Counted from the stretch's first letter, positions 1-6,361 are shown. The stretch is DNA of 7,188 bases from Candidatus Izemoplasma sp. (GCA_029939615.1 JAOZSP010000076.1:1-7188); one strand, 5' to 3'. The notes: generated from the letters alone by a model not told the origin. Numbers and translations: made by a program.

Positions 1-882
1 TATTGTGGTTTTGAAAACACGGAGTTTGATATGTTAATCCAGTTTGGACATTGTTGGCAAGATGGTGACTGGGATAATAAGATAACTCCAGGAAAATGGG
101 CGAAAGGACAATTAAATGTAAAAGGCATAAAAGAAAGTTTCAATCACTGGCAACAAATGTTACATGGAATTGGTTGGAGTTTAATATATTGGCATAATCA
201 TGATCAACCTCGTGTTGTATCGCATTATGGGAACGATAAAGAGTTTCATAAGGAAAGTGCTAAAATGCTTTGCCAAAGCCTATATTTGATGCCAGGAACA
301 CCGATTGTTTACCAAGGTGAAGAAATCGGAATGGTTAATGTTGATTATCAAGAACTTAGTGATTTTAGAGATGTTGAAGTATTTACTGAATATGCAAATT
401 TTATGAAATTTGGAGCATCACATGATGTTGCGATGCAAGCCTTAAGAAATCGTTCTCGTGATAACGCTAGAAGTCCATTCCAATGGGACAATAGTTTAAA
501 TTCCGGATTTAGTAAAACAACTCCATGGATAAAAACTGTGGGTAATTATAATGAGATAAATCTAGAAAAACAAAAAAATGATAATAACTCAATATTTAAA
601 ACTTATCAAAATATTTTTAAACTTCGTAAGAAATTACAAGCAAATAACGGTAAAATGGAATTTCTTGAGTTAGAAAGTAATGATTCATTTATCTACATCA
701 ACGAAACATCAAAAGGAACATTATTAGTTATTTCAAACTTTAAACCTTCTTCAATAACAGTTAAATTAAACATTAATTTATATAATTACCATAAAATCTT
801 TTCAAATTATGATAAAATAGAGTTGTCGAAAGAGATGAATCTTAGACCATACGAATCTATTGTTTATTTTAAAGAAATTTGA
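1..882 (+). CDS. GH13 alpha-glucosidase-type glycosidase, C-terminal part (5' end outside window)
   Basis: The frame is open from base 1, so this is the last 293 residues of a longer protein; relatives are about 550 residues. Seen: the GH13 region IV motif NHDQPR at fragment residues 66-71, whose Asp (codon 202-204) is the transition-state stabiliser; GTPIVYQGEEIGM at 99-111; RSRDNARSPFQWD at 151-163; then a C-terminal beta domain. This pattern is that of the oligo-1,6-glucosidase / trehalose-6-phosphate hydrolase / dextran glucosidase group, intracellular exo-acting enzymes that release glucose from short alpha-glucosides. The nucleophile Asp and acid/base Glu lie upstream of the window and cannot be checked. 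After region IV it reads VVSHYGND, where oligo-1,6-glucosidases usually have VVSRFGND, so substrate specificity should not be assigned. It is followed closely by an esterase gene. The family is secure, the exact substrate is not. Confidence 0.93.
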   Translation, partial: YCGFENTEFDMLIQFGHCWQDGDWDNKITPGKWAKGQLNVKGIKESFNHWQQMLHGIGWSLIYWHNHDQPRVVSHYGNDKEFHKESAKMLCQSLYLMPGTPIVYQGEEIGMVNVDYQELSDFRDVEVFTEYANFMKFGASHDVAMQALRNRSRDNARSPFQWDNSLNSGFSKTTPWIKTVGNYNEINLEKQKNDNNSIFKTYQNIFKLRKKLQANNGKMEFLELESNDSFIYINETSKGTLLVISNFKPSSITVKLNINLYNYHKIFSNYDKIELSKEMNLRPYESIVYFKEI

Positions 883-888
883 GGTGAT
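881..888 (+). promoter_or_regulatory. Ribosome binding site of the esterase gene, overlapping the upstream stop codon
   Basis: GAGGTGAT lies 3 nt before the ATG at 892 (6 nt after the GAGGT core) and shares two bases with the TGA stop of the glycosidase gene (880-882). A ribosome finishing the first gene would sit on this site, which suggests translational coupling of the two genes. Confidence 0.75.
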
Positions 889-891
889 TAT

Positions 892-1665
892 ATGAAGGAA
901 TATCATGTATTAAGAATTTTTTCTGAAGAGTTGCAGAAAGAAAAAAGAATTTTTATTTATCTTCCCAGAAATTATTATACATCAGATAGTTTTTATCCTG
1001 TTTTATACATGCATGATGGACATAATTTATTTGATGATAAACAAGCTTTTGATAAAAAAAGTTGGGGCATTTTAGAAGCGTTTGAGAATGATCCTAGCAT
1101 TCCAAAAGTTATTATTGTTGGAATTGAGACTGCTGGAGATTCACGTTCAGACGAGCTTGTACCATATGTTTATGAGTTTGAAGGTGTAAAGTATGGTGGA
1201 AAAGCTGATTTATATTTAAAATTTATTACAACAAATTTAAAACCGTATATTGATAGAAGATTTAGAACATTTAAATCTTCCAAGAATACTGGAATTATGG
1301 GATCTTCATACGGAGGACTGAATTCCCTTTATGCTAGTTTAGTTTATGGCTCGTATTTTACAAGGTTTGGATGTGTTTCAGGAGCTTTCTTCTATGGAGG
1401 ATACTTTACCAAACTAAAAGATTTAGTCAAAAGTACTAACTTGCAATCGGTAAAGAAATTTTACATGGATGTAGGAACAACAGAAACTGATGATGAGAAA
1501 AAGAATGAAGAATATATCGAGTCTAACAAGGAAATGTATGAACTTTTAAGAAATAAAGTAGTAGAAAGCAATCTTCGATTTGATTTAATTGAAGGTGGAA
1601 GACATAACGAAAAGGATTGGGAAAAAAGGTTCCCAGAAATAATTAAATTTATGTTTAACGACTAA
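892..1665 (+). CDS. Esterase-D-like alpha/beta hydrolase (PF00756-type)
   Basis: A complete 257-residue protein without signal peptide or membrane segment, so cytoplasmic. Seen: an N-terminal strand region ending in YPVLYMHDGHNLFDD (about 35-49), the nucleophile elbow GSSYGG at 137-142 with Ser139 as likely catalytic serine, and a late GGRHNEKDW motif with His238 as likely catalytic histidine. The acid is probably within DVGTTETDD (193-201), Glu198 or a neighbouring Asp. This layout is that of the putative-esterase family, which includes esterase D-like, enterochelin-esterase-like and feruloyl-esterase-like enzymes that cleave carboxylic esters. Only 9 bp separate it from the glycosidase gene, so the two are probably co-transcribed. 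That context suggests removal of acyl groups from an imported sugar or glucoside, but this is inference. The start is fixed by the strong RBS at 881-888. Confidence 0.88.
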   Translation: MKEYHVLRIFSEELQKEKRIFIYLPRNYYTSDSFYPVLYMHDGHNLFDDKQAFDKKSWGILEAFENDPSIPKVIIVGIETAGDSRSDELVPYVYEFEGVKYGGKADLYLKFITTNLKPYIDRRFRTFKSSKNTGIMGSSYGGLNSLYASLVYGSYFTRFGCVSGAFFYGGYFTKLKDLVKSTNLQSVKKFYMDVGTTETDDEKKNEEYIESNKEMYELLRNKVVESNLRFDLIEGGRHNEKDWEKRFPEIIKFMFND

Positions 1666-1690
1666 GACAACTAATTTGTTGTCTTTTTTT
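1664..1690 (+). terminator. Rho-independent terminator after the glycosidase-esterase unit
   Basis: An 8-bp perfect stem pairs AAGACAAC (1664-1671) with GTTGTCTT (1678-1685) around a 6-nt loop, and a T-run extends to 1690. The stem begins inside the TAA stop codon of the esterase gene, so termination directly follows translation. It separates the carbohydrate unit from the regulator cassette downstream. Confidence 0.85.
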
Positions 1691-1700
1691 ACGGATATAC

Positions 1701-1729
1701 TTGACAAAAAGTAACGGGCGTTATAATAT
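1701..1729 (+). promoter_or_regulatory. Sigma-A-type promoter of the tetR-flavoprotein operon
   Basis: A perfect -35 box TTGACA lies at 1701-1706. A perfect -10 box TATAAT lies at 1722-1727 but leaves only a 15-bp spacer; an alternative, weaker -10 TAATAT at 1724-1729 gives the ideal 17 bp. The spacer is occupied by the first of two repeat dyads, so a bound repressor would block RNA polymerase. The upstream terminator ends 10 bp before the -35 box, which supports a fresh transcription start here. Confidence 0.8.
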
Positions 1730-1754
1730 TAAAAGTAACAGATGTTATTTTTTA
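1707..1754 (+). promoter_or_regulatory. Tandem 24-bp operator repeats with TAAC-N4-GTTA dyads
   Basis: Two head-to-tail 24-bp units (1707-1730 and 1731-1754) begin with AAAAGTAAC and contain GTTAT. Each holds a perfect short dyad: TAACGGGCGTTA at 1712-1723 and TAACAGATGTTA at 1736-1747, 24 bp apart centre to centre. The first fills the promoter spacer and overlaps the -10 box; the second lies around or just after the transcription start. Short palindromes that block the promoter in front of a TetR gene are the usual autoregulatory layout, so the product of the gene at 1775 is the likely ligand. Binding is inferred, the repeats are seen. Confidence 0.75.
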
Positions 1755-1760
1755 AATTTT

Positions 1761-1767
1761 AAGGAGG
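1761..1767 (+). promoter_or_regulatory. Strong ribosome binding site of the tetR-family gene
   Basis: AAGGAGG lies 7 nt before the ATG at 1775, an almost perfect Shine-Dalgarno match that fixes this start. Confidence 0.85.
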
Positions 1768-1774
1768 AATTTAT

Positions 1775-2413
1775 ATGAATACAATAAAATACAATAACAA
1801 CATAATCCTTGATAAAGCATTTGAAATAGCTTTGGAAAGTGGATTTTACAGTATAAGTGTAAGAAGTGTAGCAAAGGCAGTAGGATGCTCAACAACCCCT
1901 ATATACACTGCATATAGGAATATTAAAAATCTAATCAAGGCAACTAAATTTAAGGCTCTAAAAGTTATTGAAGAGATGGTTGCTTATCATTATACTGACA
2001 TAGAGTTTTTAAATATTGGAGTAGGGAAATTACTTTTCGCTTCAAAGTATCCAAGACTTTATAAAGAACTATTTATTGATAATCCTGAGCAAGAAATCGA
2101 GAAAAGGTTAAGAGAAATATACTTAGAATTATTAAAAAAGGATTTAGTAGCAAAGTATATTTCAAAAACTGAGATCGAAGCGATTTTAAGTAAGATGTGG
2201 ATAGTCACGCATGGAATTGGAACTATGATTTGTTCAAAATCAATTAAGCAATATGAAGTGAAAGATTTTATCACTATGCTTGCTGAACTAGGGGAACAAC
2301 TTATTATGTCGATTTTAATGAAAAATGGAAATATAGGTAAGTATAGAGAAGAGTTTAACGCAAAAGGATTTACACGCATTAAACATGAATTTAATTGGAA
2401 TATATGGATTTAA
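1775..2413 (+). CDS. TetR/AcrR-family transcriptional regulator
   Basis: A 212-residue protein of normal TetR length. The N-terminal DNA-binding domain is clear: helix 1 at about 9-23 (ILDKAFEIALESGF) and the helix-turn-helix at about 28-50, where SVRSVAKAVGCSTTPIYTAYRN matches the TetR signature including the TPIY..Y recognition helix. The rest is the all-helical ligand-binding and dimerisation domain; W142 with HG at 146-147 (WIVTHGIG) resembles the W-HG motif of one TetR C-terminal subfamily. The ligand cannot be read from sequence. Dyad repeats cover its own promoter, so autorepression is likely. The next gene starts 16 bp after its stop with no terminator between, so the repressor probably controls that flavoprotein and may sense its substrate or a related hydrophobic compound. 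Confidence 0.92.
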   Translation: MNTIKYNNNIILDKAFEIALESGFYSISVRSVAKAVGCSTTPIYTAYRNIKNLIKATKFKALKVIEEMVAYHYTDIEFLNIGVGKLLFASKYPRLYKELFIDNPEQEIEKRLREIYLELLKKDLVAKYISKTEIEAILSKMWIVTHGIGTMICSKSIKQYEVKDFITMLAELGEQLIMSILMKNGNIGKYREEFNAKGFTRIKHEFNWNIWI

Positions 2414-2420
2414 GAAAGGA
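2412..2420 (+). promoter_or_regulatory. Ribosome binding site that decides the flavoprotein start
   Basis: AAGAAAGGA ends 9 nt before the ATG at 2430. An in-frame ATG at 2385 lies inside the tetR coding sequence, has no comparable site, and would add a 15-residue tail before a normal membrane-protein N-terminus (MKLVNR then a hydrophobic helix). The start at 2430 is therefore preferred. Confidence 0.75.
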
Positions 2421-2429
2421 AATAAAAAA

Positions 2430-4181
2430 ATGAAACTAGTAAATAGAATAACCGCATTAACACTTGTAATGATTTTTAATATTATTGCACAAGTCACACA
2501 TTTTGAAGTGAAAGATTTAAACCTAGTAGTACTAGGAATCTTAGCACTATTATTAATCAATTTAGGGTATAATCTTATAAAGTATAAAAAAGATTTTATT
2601 ACATTAAGTATTTCATCAATAGCAATAATTGGTATTTCAGCAATATATATATTTCCAGCATTAGGAGATTTATATGTAAGAAATGTAATTGCATGGTTTT
2701 ATGTAAGTCTATTTTTAATAGCAACAGTACCACAATTATTAAAACAAGAGCCATTCACTATTGCAATATCAAAAGGTGGATATCCAGAACCAGTAACAAA
2801 AACAAACTCATTTTTAAACATAAATTTACTTATTGCTTATATTTGGGCTGCAATTTTCCTACTAGCAATAATACTAACTATAATACCTTATAGTTCAAGC
2901 AAACTTATTAATACAATACTTTCAAATGTTCTACCAATAATTCCGCAAGTTACAATTGGGATATATGCTGCAGTAAAACTTCCAGAGAAGTTAATGGGAA
3001 GATTAAAGGCTGCTGCACCTAGGTTTGAAACAGTAGAAGATATGTTTGTATCAATGCCTTATGGATTAAATAAACAAGCCTCAAAAGGTGTAGACACAGT
3101 TGTTCAATTCCTTTTAAATGGCGATGAAAAAATTGAAGACCACTTTGTTATTAAGGATCAAATATGTACACATGTAAAAGGGTTACATCCAAATCCGAAA
3201 ACTACAGTTATAGCGGACTCAAAATTATGGCTTGATATCTCTAACGGAGATATTTCTGGAGATGAAGAGTTCATAAAAGGTAGTTATCAAGTAGAAGGAG
3301 ATGCGGATTTATTTCTAATCTTTGCATCATTGTTTGCTGCGCCCACATCAGTTAAAAAAGAGAAAAAGTCAAAGAAAAAGACAAGTACATTTGAGTACGC
3401 TAAATTTGCTCCGAAAAAAATAAAAAATATTGTAATATTTGATGGTGGAGCAAGAAACCAGAAATTCAGTAAAACAACATTTATGACAGATAACTTTACA
3501 AAAGGAGCTATTGAAGCCGGAGCTAATGTTGAATATATTAAATTAAGTAAAATGAATATAAAAGACTGCTCAGGATGTTACACATGTTGGACAAAAACAC
3601 CAGGAGAGTGTATTTATAAAGACGATATGACAGAATTAAGAAAGAAATATAGAGAAGCAGATCTTGTTGTGTTTTCTTCACCATTATATATATTTAACGT
3701 AACGGGAACAATGAAAACATTTATGGATAGATTGCTTCCAATAATGGAACCTTATATGTTAAGTGATGAACATGGAAATACGCTTCATCCTGATAGATAT
3801 CCTGAACTAGGAAAACAAGGATTTGTAGTGTTTAGTAGCGCTGGATTTCCAGAAGTTGATCATAATTTTGATGGATTAAGATCAATGTACAAATGTTGGA
3901 ACTCACACAGTGAAAACATGGATTTAATGGGAGAGTTTTATTTAACAGCATCAGAAATCATTGTGCAACCAGTCTACAAAAAAAGAAGAGAAGGAATTGC
4001 AGAAGCATGTCAACTAGCTGGAAAACAAATTGTTGAAGAAGGATATATCTCTCAAAAGTATATGGATGTACCACAGGATGTAGGTACGACAAAAGAAACA
4101 TTTAAGACTCAAGCCGATATGTTTTGGTCTACAATGGATGGTAAGGAATCATATTTAAAATCATGTCCTAAATTTAAGTAA
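2430..4181 (+). CDS. Membrane-anchored SCP2-domain iron-sulfur flavoprotein-like NAD(P)H oxidoreductase (three-domain fusion)
   Basis: A 583-residue protein with three parts. (1) Residues 1-185: six hydrophobic helices at about 7-25, 30-49, 56-78, 86-104, 131-153 and 159-182. Positive charges at the N-terminus, in the 2-3 loop (KYKKD) and after helix 6 place both ends in the cytoplasm. (2) About 209-305: an SCP2 sterol-carrier-type domain, with the typical late motif GSYQVEGDADL at 284-294. (3) After a Lys-rich linker (307-330), a flavodoxin-fold FMN reductase domain: strand NIVIFDGG from 333, FMN phosphate-loop region 339-352, SSPLYIFNVTGTMKTFMDR at 416-434. It contains C380-X2-C383-X2-C386-X7-C394, the spacing of iron-sulfur flavoproteins that bind a 4Fe-4S cluster. 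The family use is electron transfer from reduced FMN; SCP2 suggests a lipid-like substrate such as a quinone or isoprenoid. That role is inference. It forms an operon with the upstream TetR gene. Confidence 0.88.
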   Translation: MKLVNRITALTLVMIFNIIAQVTHFEVKDLNLVVLGILALLLINLGYNLIKYKKDFITLSISSIAIIGISAIYIFPALGDLYVRNVIAWFYVSLFLIATVPQLLKQEPFTIAISKGGYPEPVTKTNSFLNINLLIAYIWAAIFLLAIILTIIPYSSSKLINTILSNVLPIIPQVTIGIYAAVKLPEKLMGRLKAAAPRFETVEDMFVSMPYGLNKQASKGVDTVVQFLLNGDEKIEDHFVIKDQICTHVKGLHPNPKTTVIADSKLWLDISNGDISGDEEFIKGSYQVEGDADLFLIFASLFAAPTSVKKEKKSKKKTSTFEYAKFAPKKIKNIVIFDGGARNQKFSKTTFMTDNFTKGAIEAGANVEYIKLSKMNIKDCSGCYTCWTKTPGECIYKDDMTELRKKYREADLVVFSSPLYIFNVTGTMKTFMDRLLPIMEPYMLSDEHGNTLHPDRYPELGKQGFVVFSSAGFPEVDHNFDGLRSMYKCWNSHSENMDLMGEFYLTASEIIVQPVYKKRREGIAEACQLAGKQIVEEGYISQKYMDVPQDVGTTKETFKTQADMFWSTMDGKESYLKSCPKFK

Positions 4182-4236
4182 CAAGAAAATTTTAAAATGT
4201 ATCATTAATAAAATAATCACTAAATATCTTGCATAG

Positions 4237-4277
4237 AGAACTAACACCAAAAATACTTATAGGTGTTAGTTCTTTTT
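4237..4277 (+). terminator. Strong rho-independent terminator after the tetR-flavoprotein operon
   Basis: A perfect 12-bp stem pairs AGAACTAACACC (4237-4248) with GGTGTTAGTTCT (4262-4273) around a 13-nt loop, followed by Ts to 4277. No A-run precedes the left arm, so it should act only on + strand transcripts. It isolates the flavoprotein operon from nusB. Confidence 0.93.
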
Positions 4278-4410
4278 AAATGTTTTCTAAGAAACAGCAA
4301 TCTCAATGATAAAAAAAATTTAAGTTGATTCCTTCTTAATTTTACATAATATTTAGTTTGAAAAACATATCGTTTTTTCACAAAAATAAATGCCTATTTC
4401 CTTTAATTAT
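4278..4410 (+). other. AT-rich spacer with no gene seen
   Basis: No open frame with a ribosome binding site is visible on either strand here. The only structure is a weak imperfect dyad, TGAAAAAC at 4359-4366 against GTTTTTTCA at 4372-4380, which is A/T only apart from its ends and may be chance. Confidence 0.5.
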
Positions 4411-4414
4411 TCTA

Positions 4415-4420
4415 TATAAT
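4415..4420 (+). promoter_or_regulatory. Probable -10 box of the nusB-xseA-xseB-dxs promoter
   Basis: A perfect TATAAT sits 42 bp upstream of the nusB ATG, after a terminator and within a spacer where a promoter is required. No good -35 hexamer lies 16-18 bp upstream; TGCCTA at 4391-4396 (18-bp spacer) is a poor match. The surrounding alternating A/T run (4413-4441) offers other -10-like hexamers, so the exact start is uncertain. Confidence 0.45.
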
Positions 4421-4462
4421 ATGATATATTAATATATATAATTTATTAAAAGAGGTAGAATA

Positions 4463-4855
4463 ATGAATGAAACTAAAAAACTGACAAGAAGAGAAGAACG
4501 AGAAGAAATTATTAAAGCATTATATCAAATCGATATCAATAAAGATGAGATATCTTTTTTGAGTGAAATCGAATTTGTTAATAACAGTGTAAAAGGTATA
4601 ACTGAACATGTAGAAAAAATTGATGAAATAATTGTTAATAATTTAACAAAATGGAATATCAATCGTTTAACATATATTGATCGAGCAATTATTCGTTTTG
4701 CAACATACGAATTGTATTATACAGAAACCCCTCATGAAATAATTATTAACGAAGCACTAAATCTAACAAGAAAGTACTCTGATGAGGGTGATAATAAGAT
4801 GGTTGGATTTACTAACAAGGTACTTGACAATATAAAAAATTACTTGAAAAAGTAG
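4463..4855 (+). CDS. nusB: Transcription antitermination factor NusB
   Basis: A 130-residue, all-helical cytoplasmic protein of normal NusB length. Seen: the N-terminal helix rich in Arg/Glu (LTRREEREEIIKALYQID, 7-24), which in the family carries the Arg-rich boxA RNA-binding surface; the core signature KWNINRLTYIDRAIIRFATYEL at 63-84; Pro90; INEAL at 95-99; and GFTNKVLDNI near the end, equivalent to the usual FVNGVLD motif. NusB pairs with NusE (ribosomal protein S10) on boxA RNA to prevent premature termination in rRNA operons. The start is supported by AGAGGT at 4451-4456, 6 nt before the ATG. It is the first gene of the housekeeping operon and is followed 8 bp later by xseA. Confidence 0.95.
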   Translation: MNETKKLTRREEREEIIKALYQIDINKDEISFLSEIEFVNNSVKGITEHVEKIDEIIVNNLTKWNINRLTYIDRAIIRFATYELYYTETPHEIIINEALNLTRKYSDEGDNKMVGFTNKVLDNIKNYLKK

Positions 4856-4863
4856 GGATTGAA

Positions 4864-6144
4864 TTGGAAGAAAAACAATATTTAACAGTTACAGCTTTAA
4901 CGAAGTATATAAAATATAAATTCGATAAAGATGCGCATTTAAAAAATGTGCTTTTGAAAGGTGAAATATCAAATTTTAAACACCATTCAAGAGGACATTT
5001 TTATTTTACTTTAAAAGATAAAAAGGCCCAAATAAGTGCGATCATGTTTGCCTCAAGTAGTAAAAAAGTATTATTCAGACCAATGGACGGAATGAGTGTT
5101 CTAATTGAAGGGTATATTACTGTTTATGAAGCTAATGGTGGGTACCAAATTTATGTAAAAAGCATGAACGAAGATGGTTTAGGAGATTTATATTTAGCTT
5201 ATGAACAATTAAAGAAAAAACTTAGTAACGAAGGAATATTTGATGAAAGACACAAAAAAGTTATTCCTCGTTTTCCAAAAACAATTGCTGTTTTAACTAG
5301 TCCTACAGGAGCAGCTGTTAGAGATATAATAAATATTGTAAACCGGAGATATCCTTTAGCAAAAATAATTGTTTATCCTACTTTGGTTCAAGGTGAATTT
5401 GCTAAAGACAGTATTATTACACAAATTAAAAAAGTAAATATGGATAATTTGTGTGATGTTATTATACTTGGTCGTGGTGGTGGAAGTATTGAAGACTTAT
5501 GGCCTTTCAATGAGGAATTAGTTGCTTATGAAATCTTTAATTCAAAAGTACCGATAATAAGTAGTGTTGGCCATGAAACTGATTTTACAATTAGTGATTT
5601 CGTTGCTGATTTAAGAGCACCTACACCTTCAGGGGGAGCGGAACTTGCAGTTCCTAATCAAGATGATTTAAAAGCGTATCTTACTTCGATAAACAATCAA
5701 AATAGACTTGCTTTAAGTAGATTATTAAAACAAAAGCAAAACTCATTAAATAATATATCAAAAAGTTATATTTTTAGAGATCCATTAAGAATAACTGAGC
5801 AAAAGTCAAGAAATTTGGATCACTTAAATCAAAAATTACAATTGCTTCATCCCGGTAATTTACTAAGAAAAAGCCAACAAGACATTAAGTTGCAAACAAA
5901 AAGAATGCAAGACTACTATTTACGAATTTTGAATAAAAAGCAAAATAGTTATATACTAAAATTGAATAAACTAGAATTATTAAATCCTTTATCGATTATG
6001 AAAAAGGGATATAGTGTAACAAAGTTAAATAATAAAATAGTTAAAAATATTACAGATGTTTCATCTAATGACAATATCAATATATTAGTTACTGATGGAG
6101 TAATTACTGCAAGAGTAATAGAGACAAGAAAGGATGATTTGTAA
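4864..6144 (+). CDS. xseA: Exodeoxyribonuclease VII large subunit
   Basis: A 426-residue protein, slightly shorter than the roughly 450 of well-known homologues. Layout: an N-terminal OB-fold DNA-binding domain (about 6-105, with LKGEISNFKHHSRGHFYFTL at 31-50); the catalytic domain (about 115-330) with TSPTGAAVRDI at 145-155, GRGGGSIEDLWPFN at 203-216, SVGHETD at 234-240 and RAPTPSGGAE at 251-260; a Lys/Gln-rich coiled-coil stretch (about 270-365); and the C-terminal NPLSIMKKGYS motif at 374-384. Together with XseB it forms exonuclease VII, a metal-independent nuclease that cuts single-stranded DNA from both ends into short oligonucleotides in mismatch and damage repair. The start is TTG at 4864, with a modest AGTAGGG site at 4851-4857 overlapping the nusB stop; the next internal ATG (residue 61) would cut the OB fold. 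Confidence 0.96.
   Translation: MEEKQYLTVTALTKYIKYKFDKDAHLKNVLLKGEISNFKHHSRGHFYFTLKDKKAQISAIMFASSSKKVLFRPMDGMSVLIEGYITVYEANGGYQIYVKSMNEDGLGDLYLAYEQLKKKLSNEGIFDERHKKVIPRFPKTIAVLTSPTGAAVRDIINIVNRRYPLAKIIVYPTLVQGEFAKDSIITQIKKVNMDNLCDVIILGRGGGSIEDLWPFNEELVAYEIFNSKVPIISSVGHETDFTISDFVADLRAPTPSGGAELAVPNQDDLKAYLTSINNQNRLALSRLLKQKQNSLNNISKSYIFRDPLRITEQKSRNLDHLNQKLQLLHPGNLLRKSQQDIKLQTKRMQDYYLRILNKKQNSYILKLNKLELLNPLSIMKKGYSVTKLNNKIVKNITDVSSNDNINILVTDGVITARVIETRKDDL
6126..6134 (+). promoter_or_regulatory. Ribosome binding site that decides the xseB start
   Basis: AAGAAAGGA lies inside the end of xseA. An ATG at 6134 directly abuts it, too close for initiation and adding an unneeded MICK extension, whereas the in-frame ATG at 6146 has an 11-nt spacing and yields the typical XseB N-terminus MAEKSFEQALEEL. 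Confidence 0.65.
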
Positions 6145-6145
6145 A

Positions 6146-6355
6146 ATGGCTGAAAAGAGTTTTGAACAAGCTTTAGAAGAATTAGAAACGCTTGTCAAAG
6201 AATTAGAAAACGGTGAAATTGAATTAAGTAATGCTGTAAAGAAATATAATAAAGGTATGGAGTTAAGTAAACATTGTCATGATTTACTGAAAGATGCTGA
6301 AGGTGTTATAGTGAAGATGATGAAAGATGATGAATTAGTCGATTTTAACAAGTAA
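6146..6355 (+). CDS. xseB: Exodeoxyribonuclease VII small subunit
   Basis: A 69-residue protein of normal family length forming a two-helix hairpin. Seen: the XseB signature SFEQALEELETLVKELENGE (5-24), then the helix turn IELSNAVKKYNKGMEL (25-40), where the family has the L-(x)n-L-x-x-Y-x-x-G pattern, and a second helix with SKHCHDLLKDAEGVI. It has no catalytic residues. Several copies bind the C-terminal coiled coil of XseA and are needed for a stable exonuclease VII. It starts one base after the xseA stop, so the two subunits are tightly coupled in expression. Confidence 0.95.
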   Translation: MAEKSFEQALEELETLVKELENGEIELSNAVKKYNKGMELSKHCHDLLKDAEGVIVKMMKDDELVDFNK

Positions 6356-6361
6356 GAGGTG
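6355..6361 (+). promoter_or_regulatory. Ribosome binding site of dxs
   Basis: AGAGGTG overlaps the last base of the xseB stop codon and lies 6 nt before the ATG at 6368, the same spacing as at nusB. It fixes the dxs start and keeps dxs in the operon. Confidence 0.75.

Noticed and set aside
2059..2379. Open frame of 106 codons on the - strand inside the tetR gene
   Set aside because: Antisense to a clear TetR gene, no ribosome binding site of note, and Ser/Ile/Phe-rich low-complexity composition typical of the reverse of AT-rich coding sequence.
2385..2429. Longer flavoprotein start at the ATG at 2385, overlapping tetR
   Set aside because: No Shine-Dalgarno at the right distance; the ATG at 2430 has one and gives a normal membrane-protein N-terminus.
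2315..2560. Open frame of 81 codons on the - strand across the tetR/flavoprotein junction
   Set aside because: It overlaps two well-supported + strand genes and shows no recognisable motif.
2693..2893. Open frame of 66 codons on the + strand within the membrane domain of the flavoprotein gene
   Set aside because: Out-of-frame shadow of a good gene; Asn/Thr/Ser-rich, no motif.
3700..3708. GTAACGGGA inside the flavoprotein gene as a further TetR site
   Set aside because: It matches only one half of the operator dyad and lacks the GTTA arm; it encodes the VTG of a conserved FMN-reductase motif.
4359..4380. Dyad TGAAAAAC / GTTTTTTCA as a second terminator or operator
   Set aside because: Almost pure A/T pairing with one unpaired base, no T-run placed as a terminator, and a strong terminator already lies upstream; likely chance in AT-rich DNA.
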